64,000 nucleotides of DNA from Caulobacter vibrioides (GTDB lineage: Bacteria > Pseudomonadota > Alphaproteobacteria > Caulobacterales > Caulobacteraceae), in contig NZ_PJRR01000008.1 in the NCBI RefSeq assembly GCF_002858865.1, forward strand, positions 1 to 64,000. The letters run 5' to 3'. Under the pieces are notes generated by a model. It saw nothing but the letters and a program-made list of their open reading frames with translations. It did not search any database and was not told the origin of the DNA. How positions within the stretch are numbered: position 1 is the stretch's first letter; each line of letters opens with the position of its first letter. Both the position numbers and the translations under genes were made by a program. Below, piece after piece: positions 35,716 to 44,649 of the stretch.

Positions 35716-35830
35716 GCGCCCTGCGTCCTTCGAGGCTCGCCTTCGGCTCACACCTCAGGATGAGGTTTTCAGCAGCAACGTTCCTCATCCTGAGGCGCCC
35801 GCAAAGCGGGCCTCGAAGGACGCAGGGCGC
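35716..35830. repeat. Nested palindrome filling the pyrB-pyrC gap
   Basis: Perfect 21-base arms lie at 35716-35736 and 35810-35830 (starting GCGCCCTGCGTCC and ending GGACGCAGGGCGC). Inside, CCTCAGGATGAGG (35753-35765) pairs perfectly with CCTCATCCTGAGG (35783-35795). The whole unit can fold as one long hairpin and occupies almost the entire intergenic gap. There is no T-run, so it is not a simple terminator; a mobile palindromic repeat is likely. Confidence 0.85.
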
Positions 35831-35847
35831 CTGCCCGAGATTGAACA

Positions 35848-37149
35848 ATGAACGCCCCCCAGCCCCTCGCCTTCGTCAACGCCCGCCTGGTCGACCCCGA
35901 GAGCGGCTATGACGGCCCCGGCGGCGTCATCGTCTCCGAAGGCGTCATCACCGACGTGGCCAAGGGCCGCGAGTTCGGCAAGCTGTCCAAGGCCGTGCGG
36001 GTCGTGGACTGCGGCGGCGCCCTGCTGGCCCCCGGCCTGATCGACCTGCGGGTCCGCACCGGCGAGCCCGGGGCCGAGACCAAGGAAACCCTGGCCAGCG
36101 CCGCCAAGGCCGCCGCGGCCGGCGGCGTCACCTCGTTCGTCGTCCAGCCCGACACCGCGCCGGCGATCGACGACCCCAGCATGGTCGACTTCATCCTGCG
36201 CCGCGCCCGCGACGTCGACAGCGCCCGCATCCTGGTGGCCGGCGCGGCGACCAAGGCCCTCCTGGGCGAGCAGATGGCCGAGATCGGCCTGATGCGCGAG
36301 GCCGGCTGCGTCTATGTCACCGACGCTGGCAAACCCATCGTCGACAGCAAGGTCATGCAGCGCGTCCTGACCTACGCCAAGGGCTTCGACACCCTGCTGG
36401 CCCACCGTCCGATGGACCCGTGGCTGGGCAGGGGCGGCGCAGCGATCGGCGGCGAGTTCGCCGGCCGCATGGGCCTGCCCTCGATCTCGCCGATGGCCGA
36501 GCGGATCATGCTCGAGCGGGACGTGGCCCTCCTGGAAGCCACCGGCGGCCGACTGCTGGTCGACCAGATCAGCTCGGCCCAGGCGCTGGAAACCCTGGCC
36601 CGCGCCAAGAGCAAGGGCCTGCGGATCAACGCCTCGGTGTCAATCAATCACCTGTCTTTCAATGAACTGGACATCGGCGACTACCGCACCTTCGCCAAGC
36701 TGAACCCGCCCCTGCGCGGCGAGGACGACCGCCAGGCCCTGATCGAGGCTTTGGCCTCGGGCCTGATCGACATCGTCGTCTCCTCGCACAGCCCGGCCCC
36801 GGCCGAGGACAAGCGCCTGCCGTTCGATGAGGCCGCGCCCGGCGCGGTGGGCCTGGAAACCCTGCTGCCCGCCCTGCTGTCGCTGTACCACGAGGAGCGC
36901 CTGCCGCTGCTGGACCTGATCCGCGCCGTCACCCTGGCCCCGGCTCAGCTGCTGGGCCTGCGCGGCGGCCGCCTCGCGCCCGGCGCGCCGGCCGATCTGG
37001 TGCTCTGCGACATCGACGCGCCGATCATCGTGGATGCGGCCCGCCTGCTGTCAAAGTCCAAGAACTCGCCGTTCGACGGACGACGGCTGCAGGGCCAGGT
37101 GTTGATGACCGTGGTCGATGGTCGGGTGGTGCATCGCGCGGAGGGGTAA
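35848..37149 (+). CDS. pyrC: Dihydroorotase homologue lacking catalytic residues (PyrC'/PyrX type)
   Basis: The 433-residue amidohydrolase-fold protein aligns along its whole length with class I dihydroorotases (APGLIDLRVRTGEPGAETKETL; INHLSFNELD; KLNPPLRGEDD; TLAPAQLLGL). The metal ligands are gone: the first H-x-H is Arg68-Val-Arg70, the later His segment reads LLAHRPMDPW instead of H-x-E-D, and the catalytic Asp region (normally T-D-H-A-P-H) reads SSHSPAP. It is therefore expected to be inactive as an enzyme and to support PyrB assembly, as in the Pseudomonas PyrB-PyrC' complex. A functional dihydroorotase should exist elsewhere in the genome. Confidence 0.92.
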   Translation: MNAPQPLAFVNARLVDPESGYDGPGGVIVSEGVITDVAKGREFGKLSKAVRVVDCGGALLAPGLIDLRVRTGEPGAETKETLASAAKAAAAGGVTSFVVQPDTAPAIDDPSMVDFILRRARDVDSARILVAGAATKALLGEQMAEIGLMREAGCVYVTDAGKPIVDSKVMQRVLTYAKGFDTLLAHRPMDPWLGRGGAAIGGEFAGRMGLPSISPMAERIMLERDVALLEATGGRLLVDQISSAQALETLARAKSKGLRINASVSINHLSFNELDIGDYRTFAKLNPPLRGEDDRQALIEALASGLIDIVVSSHSPAPAEDKRLPFDEAAPGAVGLETLLPALLSLYHEERLPLLDLIRAVTLAPAQLLGLRGGRLAPGAPADLVLCDIDAPIIVDAARLLSKSKNSPFDGRRLQGQVLMTVVDGRVVHRAEG

Positions 37150-37157
37150 ACTCGCAA

Positions 37158-37553
37158 ATGCCGCACCTTTTGGCTGCTCAGCCTATCCCACCTCGTCGAG
37201 CAAAGCTGATCGTCGCGGTTTTCTGCGTTCTGGGCCCGTTGATTGGCTACTGCGTCTTTGTCGCGCCATTCGCATTGACAGGTGGCGATCTCGGCCCCCC
37301 CGGCTTTGTCATTCTGGCTTATCTCTACGGTGGCCCGATAGCTCTGCTGACCGGCTTGGTCGCTGCGTACCATCTCGCCCGCTTAGCGTCCGGCCTAATC
37401 TACATCCTTTCGACTACTCTCGTAGGGGCAGCGGTTTCCTGCGCCCCAACAGTCGCCCTTGGTTGGAATGCGCAATTCATTCTTGCCGGCACATTCGCTG
37501 GATTAACGTGCGGCCTAGCATCAGCCTGGTTGCGGCCAAGGAGCAATGCCTAG
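37158..37553 (+). CDS. Small membrane protein of unknown function
   Basis: The 131-residue protein has four probable membrane helices (KLIVAVFCVLGPLIGYCVFVAPFAL; PGFVILAYLYGGPIALLTGLVAAYHLA; GLIYILSTTLVGAAVSCAPTVAL; QFILAGTFAGLTCGLASAWL) and short loops. The ATG at 37158 lies 8 bases after pyrC' behind AGGGG-like sequence. G+C and codon usage appear slightly lower than in the flanking genes, so it may be a later arrival. No family recognised. It could be cotranscribed with pyrB-pyrC'. Confidence 0.65.
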   Translation: MPHLLAAQPIPPRRAKLIVAVFCVLGPLIGYCVFVAPFALTGGDLGPPGFVILAYLYGGPIALLTGLVAAYHLARLASGLIYILSTTLVGAAVSCAPTVALGWNAQFILAGTFAGLTCGLASAWLRPRSNA

Positions 37554-37679
37554 GCAAGTCTTTCGGCTTTTGCCGGCCTGCCAGCTTTTGCCCTGCCACC
37601 GACTCTGCACTACACCTAAGGCACAACTTTCGCTTGCGCAGCGGTTGAAGTCGCGCGCAACTCGCCCTAAGGTCGAACC

Positions 37680-38336
37680 GTGCAAGATCTCGCCGCCATC
37701 GCCTATCTCACCCTCGGGATCGCCATCGTCGGCGGCTACCTGCTGGGCTCCATCCCGTTCGGGCTGATCGCCACGCGCCTGGGCGGCGCCGGTGACATCC
37801 GCCAGATCGGCTCGGGCAATATCGGCGCGACCAATGTGCTGCGCTCGGGGCGCAAGGACCTGGCCGCCATCACCCTGCTGGGCGACGCGGGCAAGGGCGT
37901 GGTGGCCGTGCTGCTGGCCCGGTACCTGACCAACGGCAACCCTGCCATCATCGCCCTGGCCGGCGGGTCGGCGTTCCTGGGCCACCTGTTCCCGGTCTGG
38001 CTGAAGTTCAAGGGCGGCAAGGGCGTGGCCACCTTCTATGGCGTGCTGCTCAGCGCCTGCTGGCCGGTGGGGATCGCCGCCGGCGCCACCTGGCTGGCCA
38101 TGGCCTTCCTGTTCCGCATCAGCTCTCTGGCGGCCCTGACCGCAGCGACCCTGGCTGCGCCTTTCGCCCTGGCCTTCGACCAGCCCTATCCGTTCATGGG
38201 CCTTTGCCTGTTCATGGCCGTGCTGATCTTCATCCGTCACCGCGAGAACATCGCGCGCCTGCTCAAGGGCGAAGAGCCCAAGATCGGCAAGAAGAAGCCG
38301 GCGGAGGAAGCTCCGCCGACGCCCGAAGCGCCGTGA
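37680..38336 (+). CDS. plsY: Glycerol-3-phosphate acyltransferase PlsY
   Basis: The 218-residue inner-membrane enzyme transfers an acyl group from acyl-phosphate to glycerol-3-phosphate. The three conserved PlsY loops are visible: YLLGSIPFGLI with RQIGSGNIGATNVLR, DAGKGVVAVLLA, and GHLFPVWLKFKGGKGVATFYG. It has about five to six helices and a Lys/Pro/Glu-rich cytoplasmic tail. It starts with GTG and its stop overlaps the GTG of dprA (GTGA). Confidence 0.95.
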   Translation: MQDLAAIAYLTLGIAIVGGYLLGSIPFGLIATRLGGAGDIRQIGSGNIGATNVLRSGRKDLAAITLLGDAGKGVVAVLLARYLTNGNPAIIALAGGSAFLGHLFPVWLKFKGGKGVATFYGVLLSACWPVGIAAGATWLAMAFLFRISSLAALTAATLAAPFALAFDQPYPFMGLCLFMAVLIFIRHRENIARLLKGEEPKIGKKKPAEEAPPTPEAP

Positions 38337-39430
38337 TCTCGGGCCGGCTCTCGGACATCCAGCGCTTCGCCTGGCTTCGGCTGGCGCGCACCGAGACCGT
38401 CGGCCCCGTCGCCTTCGACCATCTGCTGACCCGCTACGGAACGCCCGAGCGGGCTCTGTCGGCCCTGCCCGACCTGTCGCGTAAGGGCGGCCGCGCCGTG
38501 CCGCTGTCCCTACCGCCGCGCGAGGCGATCGAGCAGGAGCTTGAGGCCGGCGAGAAACTGGGCGCGCGCCTGATCTGCGGCTGCGAGCCGGACTTCCCGC
38601 CCCGCTTGGCGGCCCTGGACCCGCCGCCGCCGGTGCTGTGGACGCTGGGGCGAGCCGAACTGCTCTCCCAGCCCAGTCTCGCCATCGTCGGGGCCCGTAT
38701 CGCCTCGGCCGCCGGCCAGCGCTTCGCGCGCCAACTGGCCACCGATCTCGGAACCGCCGGCCATGTCATCGTCTCGGGCATGGCGCGCGGCATCGACGGC
38801 GCCGCCCACGAGGGCTCGCTGGCGACCGGCGCGGTGGCGGTGCTGGGCGGCGGGGTCGGCGACATCTATCCGCCCGAACACGACCGGCTGCACGCCCGTC
38901 TGGCCGCCGAGGGCTGCGTCGTCTCGGAAAGCGCACCCGACCGCCGGGCCCAGGCCAAGGACTTCCCGCGCCGCAACCGGATCATCTCGGGCCTGTCGCT
39001 GGGCGTGATCGTGGTCGAGGCCGAGCTGAAGTCGGGCTCGTTGATCACCGCGCGCCTGGCCGCCGAGCAGGGCCGCGACGTCTTCGCCGTGCCGGGCTCG
39101 CCGCTGGATCCGCGCTCCAAGGGCACGAACGACCTGATCCGCCAGGGCGCGATCCTGTGCGAAGGCGCGGAGGACGTGCTGCGGTCGCTGTCGGGCCAGA
39201 CCCACCTGCGCGAACAGGACCGCGCCTACGAGGCCCTGCCCGACATGGATATCGACCACGACGCCCTGCGCGAGCGCGTCGCCGCCCTGCTCTCGCCCAC
39301 GCCGGTGTCGCGCAACGATCTGGTTCGTGCGGCCGCCGCCCCCGCCTCGGCGGTGATGGCCGCGCTGGTGGAGCTGAGCCTGGCCGGCCGCGCCGAGCTT
39401 CTGGACGGCGGGACGGTCGCAGGGGTGTAG
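38333..39430 (+). CDS. dprA: DNA-processing protein DprA
   Basis: The 365-residue protein starts with GTG overlapping plsY. It has an N-terminal SAM-like domain (RLSDIQRFAWLRLARTETVGPVAFDHLLTRYG), then the Rossmann DNA-processing domain (SLAIVGARIASAAGQRFARQLA, VIVSGMARGIDGAAHEGSL, AVLGGGVGDIYPPEHDRL, FPRRNRIISGLSLGVIVVEAELKSGSLITARLAAEQGRDVFAVPGSP, GTNDLIRQGA), and a C-terminal winged-helix-like domain. DprA loads RecA on incoming single-stranded DNA during transformation. An earlier ATG-containing frame upstream is the plsY region and is not used. Confidence 0.95.
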   Translation: MISGRLSDIQRFAWLRLARTETVGPVAFDHLLTRYGTPERALSALPDLSRKGGRAVPLSLPPREAIEQELEAGEKLGARLICGCEPDFPPRLAALDPPPPVLWTLGRAELLSQPSLAIVGARIASAAGQRFARQLATDLGTAGHVIVSGMARGIDGAAHEGSLATGAVAVLGGGVGDIYPPEHDRLHARLAAEGCVVSESAPDRRAQAKDFPRRNRIISGLSLGVIVVEAELKSGSLITARLAAEQGRDVFAVPGSPLDPRSKGTNDLIRQGAILCEGAEDVLRSLSGQTHLREQDRAYEALPDMDIDHDALRERVAALLSPTPVSRNDLVRAAAAPASAVMAALVELSLAGRAELLDGGTVAGV

Positions 39431-39493
39431 CCTTCCCGTCGGCGATCCGAACGGCGCCTGATAAGCTGCGCGAAGAAAGAGCGGGAGCGATTC

Positions 39494-40696
39494 GTGGACG
39501 CCGACCACCTGCAGCGGATCTTCGACGAGGCGGTTCAAGCTCACGGCGAAGGCCGGCTGGACGAGGCCGAGGCCGGCTTTCGCGCCGTGCTTGAGGTCCT
39601 TCCGCACGAGGGCGAGGCGCTGTTTGGCCTGGGCCTGACCCTGATGGGCCTTCGTCGCTTTTCCGAAGCCATTGCGCCGCTCAAGGCCGCCGCCGCCGAG
39701 CCGGGCGCCGAGCCGGTCCGTTTCCTCTGCCTCGCCCAGGGTCTCTACATGACGGGCGCCTTCGCCGAGGCGGCCGAGACCTTCGCCGCAGTGGCGCACC
39801 AGGACGGCTTCAACGACGGCGCCCGCCTGACCTGGGCCCGCTCGGCCGCCTATGCCGCGCTGGACGACACTGACGCCGACAGCGCCCTGGCGCTCTATGG
39901 GCGGCTGGCCGGGCCGCTGGCCGAGGATCTCGACACCGTGGCGCGCGAAGGCTTTTCCACCCTCGTCGCCTTCGAACGCCTGGCCGCCGCGCGCAAGCTT
40001 GGCCAATGGCTGGAAGCCCACGCGCCGGACGATGCGATCCGGGCGCACGAACTGCGGGTGCTGACCGATCCGCAGATCGACCGCGCCCCGCCCGCCTATG
40101 TCGAAGCGCTGTTCGACGCCTTCGCCGAGCGCTTCGATCACCAGTTGCTCGACAATCTGGAATACCAGACGCCGCCCCTCCTGGCCGAGATGATCGGCGT
40201 CGCGGACCGCCGCTTTACGCACATGCTGGACCTGGGCTGCGGCACGGGCCTGGCCGGTCCGCCCCTGAGGGACAGGGTCGGACGCCTGACCGGCGTTGAC
40301 CTTTCCACCGCCATGTTGGCCAAGGCGGCCGAGCGTGGCGGCTATGACGCCCTGGTCCACGCCGAGGCCGTCGCCTTCCTGCGCGAGACGCCCGACCGCT
40401 TCGACCTGATCGTGGCCGCCGACGTGTTCAGCTATCTCGGCGACCTGGGCGACATCCTGGCCGCTGCGGCGGGCGCGCTCAGCGACGATGGCCTGCTGGC
40501 CTTCAGCGTCGAACAGGGTGAGAGCGGCTGGCGACTGCTGTCCTCGGCGCGCTACGCGCATGGCGACGACTATGTGCGCGCGAGCGCCGCCAGCGCCGGG
40601 TTCGAGGTTGCGGAGCATCGCCAGGCGCCGCTGCGCCGACAAGCCGACGCCATCACGCCGGGCGGCCTCTACGTGCTGCGGAAGATGCAGGCCTAA
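39494..40696 (+). CDS. TPR-containing class I methyltransferase
   Basis: The 400-residue protein starts at GTG 39494 behind GGGAGCG. Residues about 1-150 hold TPR-like repeats (LQRIFDEAVQAHGEGRLDEAEAGFRAVLEVLPHEGEALFGLGLTLMGL and following), and residues about 190-400 form an S-adenosylmethionine-dependent methyltransferase. It has MLDLGCGTGLAGPPLRD (motif I), GVDLSTAMLAKAAERG, FDLIVAADVFSYLGDL (motif II/IV), and a C-terminal strand ITPGGLYVLRK. The substrate is unknown. Such TPR-methyltransferase fusions are common in alphaproteobacteria. Confidence 0.86.
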   Translation: MDADHLQRIFDEAVQAHGEGRLDEAEAGFRAVLEVLPHEGEALFGLGLTLMGLRRFSEAIAPLKAAAAEPGAEPVRFLCLAQGLYMTGAFAEAAETFAAVAHQDGFNDGARLTWARSAAYAALDDTDADSALALYGRLAGPLAEDLDTVAREGFSTLVAFERLAAARKLGQWLEAHAPDDAIRAHELRVLTDPQIDRAPPAYVEALFDAFAERFDHQLLDNLEYQTPPLLAEMIGVADRRFTHMLDLGCGTGLAGPPLRDRVGRLTGVDLSTAMLAKAAERGGYDALVHAEAVAFLRETPDRFDLIVAADVFSYLGDLGDILAAAAGALSDDGLLAFSVEQGESGWRLLSSARYAHGDDYVRASAASAGFEVAEHRQAPLRRQADAITPGGLYVLRKMQA

Positions 40697-41039
40697 CGCC
40701 GCGCGGCGCTATACCTCGTCTCGCGACCTCCCCGGCATTGGCTTCGCCGGACTGACGTGTCGCCGAGGGGGGCGGGTTTCTGGAGGGAGGTTAGAGACTG
40801 TTGCCGACCCGGAGGGGACGTGTTTCCCTCTCCCCTTGAGGGAGAGGGGGGCCGCCGAAGGCGGTCGGGTGAGGGGTCGCGTCCGCTATCCTGAGATGCT
40901 TTTCAACCCCTCATCCGTCAGCTTCGCTGACACCTTCTCCCGCAAGGGGAGAAGGAAAACTAGGTCCGTAACCCACCCGTCTCAGCCGCTCCCAAGTCCG
41001 CTTTCGGGATCTCGCGGGAAGGTGGCGGAGGTGACGTAG
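40697..41039. repeat. Intergenic block of several hairpin repeats
   Basis: The 340-base gap between two convergent genes contains at least three palindromes: CCCTCTCCC-GGGAGAGGG (40826-40848), GTCAGCTTCGCTGAC (40917-40931) and CCTTCTCCC-GGGAGAAGG (40933-40955). The composition matches the G+C-rich intergenic repeats elsewhere in the window. No gene is seen. Confidence 0.7.
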
Positions 41040-41222
41040 CTAAACGCTCAAATCCACCAACAACCCCGTCCCCGCCGCCGGCGCGGCGCGCACGGCTTCT
41101 TTCAGCCGCTCGACGATTTCCGCGCGTTCGGCGTTCGAGGTCACAGGCTTGATCGGTCGGATCGGCGAGACATAGGCCTCGGTGGCGATCCGATTGACGG
41201 TCAGGTCCATCGGGGTCAGCAC
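41040..41222 (-). CDS. Small conserved-looking hypothetical protein
   Basis: The frame gives 60 residues from GTG 41222 or 56 from ATG 41210 (MDLTVNRIATEAYVSPIRPIKPVTSNAERAEIVERLKEAVRAAPAAGTGLLVDLSV). The sequence looks like a real amphipathic, helix-containing small protein rather than shadow coding, and the position upstream of the divergent topA gives it a promoter region. No strong ribosome binding site was found and no family recognised. Confidence 0.45.
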   Translation of the reverse strand: MLTPMDLTVNRIATEAYVSPIRPIKPVTSNAERAEIVERLKEAVRAAPAAGTGLLVDLSV

Positions 41223-41388
41223 AGGTGGAACTTGCCATTCCAGTGTCGCGCAAGGGGCTTAACAAGCGCCTACCAGACACCAAAGCCTGACTGTTTTCCG
41301 GGTCCTTCGTTGACAGACCCCTAGTGAAGCCCCCACTTTCGCGCCGCTCGCCTGCAGGGCGATCTCTTTTTCCTGAACAAGAGTCAGA

Positions 41389-44088
41389 ATGAACGTCGTC
41401 GTCGTCGAGAGCCCGGCCAAGGCCAAGACCATCAACAAGTACCTCGGGTCCGACTACACGGTTCTCGCTTCCTACGGCCACATCCGCGACCTGCCGTCCA
41501 AGGACGGTTCGGTCGAGCCGGACAACGACTTCGCCATGAGCTGGGAGGTCGACGCCAAGGCTTCCAAGCGCGTCAGCGACATCGTCGACGCCATGAAGAA
41601 GGCCGACCGCCTGATCCTGGCCACCGACCCGGATCGCGAGGGCGAGGCGATCAGCTGGCACGTGCTGGAAGTGCTGAACAAGAAGAAGGCGCTGAAGGAC
41701 AAGACCGTCCAGCGCGTCACCTTCAACGCCATCACCAAGACCGCCGTGACCGAGGCCATGAAGGCCCCGCGCGATCTCGACATGGAGCTGGTCGAGGCCT
41801 ATCTGGCCCGCCGCGCCCTCGACTATCTCGTGGGTTTCACGCTCTCGCCCGTGCTGTGGCGCAAGCTTCCGGGCAGCCGCTCGGCCGGCCGCGTGCAGTC
41901 GGTGGCCCTGCGCCTAGTCGTCGATCGCGAGCTGGAGATCGAGCGCTTCAGGACCCAGGAATACTGGACCGTCGACGCCGACGTCTCGGCCGGTTCTGAT
42001 CCGTTCCTGGCGCGCCTGGTCAAGCACGAGGGCAAGAAGCTCACCAAGTTCGACCTCGGCAACGAGACCTCGGCCCTGGCCGCCAAGGCCGCCGTCGAGG
42101 CCGCCGTGTTCAAGGTCGAGGCCGTCGAGAAGAAGCCCGGCAAGCGCTCGCCTGCCCCGCCCTTCACCACCTCGACCCTGCAGCAGGAAGCCGCGCGCAA
42201 GCTGGGCTTCTCGGCCCAGCGCACCATGCAGGCCGCCCAGAAGCTGTACGAAGGCGTCGACATCGGCGGCGAGACCGTGGGCCTGATCACCTATATGCGT
42301 ACCGACGGCGTCTCGATGGCGCCCGAAGCCATCTTCGAGGCCCGCGACGTCATCGGCGCGGTCTATGGCAAGGAGTACGTCCCGGACTCGCCGCGGATGT
42401 ACAAGTCCAAGGCCAAGAACGCCCAGGAGGCCCACGAAGCCATCCGTCCCACCGCCATGGGCCGCAATCCCGGCTCGCTGCGCCTGGAGCCGGAGCTGGG
42501 GCGTCTGTACGAACTGATCTGGAAACGCACCATCGCCTCGCAGATGGAGAGCGCCCGCATCGAGCGCACGACCGTCGACCTGACCAGCGCCGACGGCCAG
42601 ACCGGCCTGCGCGCCACCGGCCAGGTGGTGCAGTTCCCCGGCTATCTGGCGGTCTATGAAGAAGGCCGCGATGACGAGGGCGACGAGGACAGCGCCCGCC
42701 TGCCCGCCATCACCGAAGGCGCCAGCGCCAAGGTGCTGAAGTCGCGCGCCGACCAGCACTTCACCGAACCGCCGCCGCGCTATTCCGAAGCCAGCCTCGT
42801 CAAGAAGATGGAAGAGCTGGGCATCGGCCGCCCGTCCACCTACGCCTCGGTGCTGGGCGTGCTGCGCGACCGCGAATATGTCCGCATGGAGAAGCAGCGC
42901 TTCATCCCCGAGGACAAGGGTCGCCTGGTCACCGCGTTCCTCGAGCAGTTCTTCAAGCGCTATGTCGAGTATGACTTCACGGCCGCGCTGGAAGAGAAGC
43001 TCGACCTCGTCTCGGACGGCAAGCTGGACTGGAAGGAGTTCCTTCGCGAGTTCTGGAAGGACTTCCACGCCGCCGTCGGCGAGATCGCCGAGCTGCGCAC
43101 CACCAACGTCCTGGACGCCCTGAACGAGGCGCTGGGCCCGCACATCTTCCCCGACAAGGGCGATGGGTCGAACCCGCGCCTGTGCCCGACCTGCGGCTCG
43201 GGGCAACTGTCGCTTAAGACCGGCAAGTTCGGGGCCTTCATCGGCTGCTCGAACTATCCCGAGTGCCGCTACACGCGCCAGCTGGGCGTGTCCGAGGGCG
43301 ACGGCGACGCCGAGAGCGCCGACAAGCAGCTGGGCCTCAACCCGGCCACGGGCCTGGCGGTCTGGCTGAAGAACGGCCGCTTTGGCCCCTATGTCGAGGA
43401 GCTGGCCGCCGAAGGCAGCAGCGACAAGCCTAAGCGCTCGTCCCTGCCCAAGGGCTGGATCGCCTCGGCCATGGACCTGGAGAAGGCCCTGCGCCTGCTC
43501 TCGCTGCCGCGCGAGGTGGGCAAGCACCCCGACGACGGCAAGGTCATCACCGCCGGCCTCGGGCGCTTTGGGCCCTTCGTGCTGCACGACGGCACCTACG
43601 CCAATCTGGAGAACGCCGACGAGGTGTTCGATGTCGGCCTCAACCGCGCCGTCGCCATCCTGGCCGACAAGCGCGCGGGCGGCGGTCGTCCGCAGCGCGG
43701 CGCCGCTGCGGCCCTGGCGGAACTGGGCAATCACCCCGAGGACGGCAAGCCGATCCGCGTGCTGTCGGGCCGCTTTGGTCCCTACATCAAGCACGGCGAC
43801 ACCAACGCCAACGTGCCCAAGGGCAAGGATCCGGCCGCCATCACCCTTGAAGAGGCGCTGGCCCTGATCGCCGAGCGCGCGGCCAAGGGCGGCGGCAAAA
43901 AGCCCGCCAAGAAGGCGGCGGCCACCAAGTCCAAGGCCAAGGCCGAGGGCGACGCGCCGGCCAAGAAGACGGCCGCGAAGAAGCCCGCCGCCAAGAAGCC
44001 GGCTGCGAAGAAGGCTGCGCCGAAGGCCAAGGCGAAGGCCACGGCGGCGTCCGACGACGGCGCCGCACCCTGGGACGACGAGGGCTGA
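41389..44088 (+). CDS. topA: DNA topoisomerase I
   Basis: The 899-residue type IA topoisomerase relaxes negative supercoils. The Toprim domain starts NVVVVESPAKAKTINKYLG with DPDREGEAISWHV; the active-site Tyr302 is in TYMRTDGVSMAPEA; SRSAGRVQSVALRL and ASLVKKMEELGIGRPSTYASVL are other core motifs. One zinc-binding unit is intact (LCPTCGSGQLSLKTGKFGAFIGCSNYPEC). Three further degenerate repeats of the type F-G-P-Y/F follow (GRFGPYVEEL, GRFGPFVLHDG, GRFGPYIKHG), and the protein ends in a Lys/Ala/Pro-rich tail of about 60 residues that may help DNA binding. The ATG at 41389 follows AAGAGTCAG. Confidence 0.98.
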   Translation: MNVVVVESPAKAKTINKYLGSDYTVLASYGHIRDLPSKDGSVEPDNDFAMSWEVDAKASKRVSDIVDAMKKADRLILATDPDREGEAISWHVLEVLNKKKALKDKTVQRVTFNAITKTAVTEAMKAPRDLDMELVEAYLARRALDYLVGFTLSPVLWRKLPGSRSAGRVQSVALRLVVDRELEIERFRTQEYWTVDADVSAGSDPFLARLVKHEGKKLTKFDLGNETSALAAKAAVEAAVFKVEAVEKKPGKRSPAPPFTTSTLQQEAARKLGFSAQRTMQAAQKLYEGVDIGGETVGLITYMRTDGVSMAPEAIFEARDVIGAVYGKEYVPDSPRMYKSKAKNAQEAHEAIRPTAMGRNPGSLRLEPELGRLYELIWKRTIASQMESARIERTTVDLTSADGQTGLRATGQVVQFPGYLAVYEEGRDDEGDEDSARLPAITEGASAKVLKSRADQHFTEPPPRYSEASLVKKMEELGIGRPSTYASVLGVLRDREYVRMEKQRFIPEDKGRLVTAFLEQFFKRYVEYDFTAALEEKLDLVSDGKLDWKEFLREFWKDFHAAVGEIAELRTTNVLDALNEALGPHIFPDKGDGSNPRLCPTCGSGQLSLKTGKFGAFIGCSNYPECRYTRQLGVSEGDGDAESADKQLGLNPATGLAVWLKNGRFGPYVEELAAEGSSDKPKRSSLPKGWIASAMDLEKALRLLSLPREVGKHPDDGKVITAGLGRFGPFVLHDGTYANLENADEVFDVGLNRAVAILADKRAGGGRPQRGAAAALAELGNHPEDGKPIRVLSGRFGPYIKHGDTNANVPKGKDPAAITLEEALALIAERAAKGGGKKPAKKAAATKSKAKAEGDAPAKKTAAKKPAAKKPAAKKAAPKAKAKATAASDDGAAPWDDEG

Positions 44089-44127
44089 CGCCTGTTCAGC
44101 CCTCAGGGACGGGAGTAGACTTCACCC

Positions 44128-44493
44128 ATGACGACCTTGGAACGTCCCCTGCCGCTGCAGGTCGTGGTCGTGGCCCTGGTGCTGTGCTGCATCGGTGGCT
44201 TCGCCATGGGCCTGACCAACGCCATGAAGCTGGATCGCGGCGGCGCCGTGACCAGCCCGCAGCCGCTGGCCGAGACCTCGGGCGCGCCCGTCAAGGACGC
44301 CACCCCCGCCCTCGCCTACGAGCCGCCGCCGGTCGAAAAGCCCAAGCCCAAGGCCGTCGAGGTGGAGACCGTCGAGCAGGAGGCCCCGCCGCCCGCGCCG
44401 GTGGTCGAGGCGCCGCCGCCCGCGCCCGCGCCGGTCGCCGAAACCAAGCCCGCCGAGCCTCAGGCGCCGAAGTCGATCGAGGATCTGTACTGA
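44128..44493 (+). CDS. Small membrane-anchored Pro/Glu-rich protein
   Basis: The 121-residue protein has one transmembrane helix (LQVVVVALVLCCIGGFAMGLTNAM) near the N terminus and a long Pro/Ala/Glu/Lys-rich outer segment with (P-P-x-A-P-V-x-E) units. It lies 39 bases after topA. The composition resembles TonB- or FtsN-like spacers, but there is no C-terminal domain, only a short KSIEDLY end. Function unknown; likely a periplasm-facing inner-membrane protein. Confidence 0.7.
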   Translation: MTTLERPLPLQVVVVALVLCCIGGFAMGLTNAMKLDRGGAVTSPQPLAETSGAPVKDATPALAYEPPPVEKPKPKAVEVETVEQEAPPPAPVVEAPPPAPAPVAETKPAEPQAPKSIEDLY

Positions 44494-44530
44494 GGGTCTG
44501 CGCCCCCTCCGTTTCAGGGGTGGGGATGAC

Positions 44531-44600
44531 CTAGCCTCCTCCCTCGCAAAGCGGGGGAGGTGTCGCGATGCGGATACGCATCGTGACGGAGGGGGCGCGG
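44531..44600. repeat. Intergenic palindromic repeat upstream of rnr
   Basis: CCTCCCTCGC-AAA-GCGGGGGAGG (44537-44560) is followed by a second hairpin with GATGCG and CGCATC arms near 44566-44583, then GACGGAGGGGGCG. This is the same class of G+C-rich element as at 46939-47065 and 49305-49430. Confidence 0.7.
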
Positions 44601-44649
44601 GCCCCCACCCCGCGTTTCCCTAAGGCCGCCGAACGCGTTAAGGCAGGAC

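Noticed and set aside
38510..40642. Minus-strand frame of about 700 codons spanning dprA and the TPR-methyltransferase gene
   Set aside because: It crosses two genuine plus-strand genes and their intergenic gap, with no domain features and no ribosome binding site.
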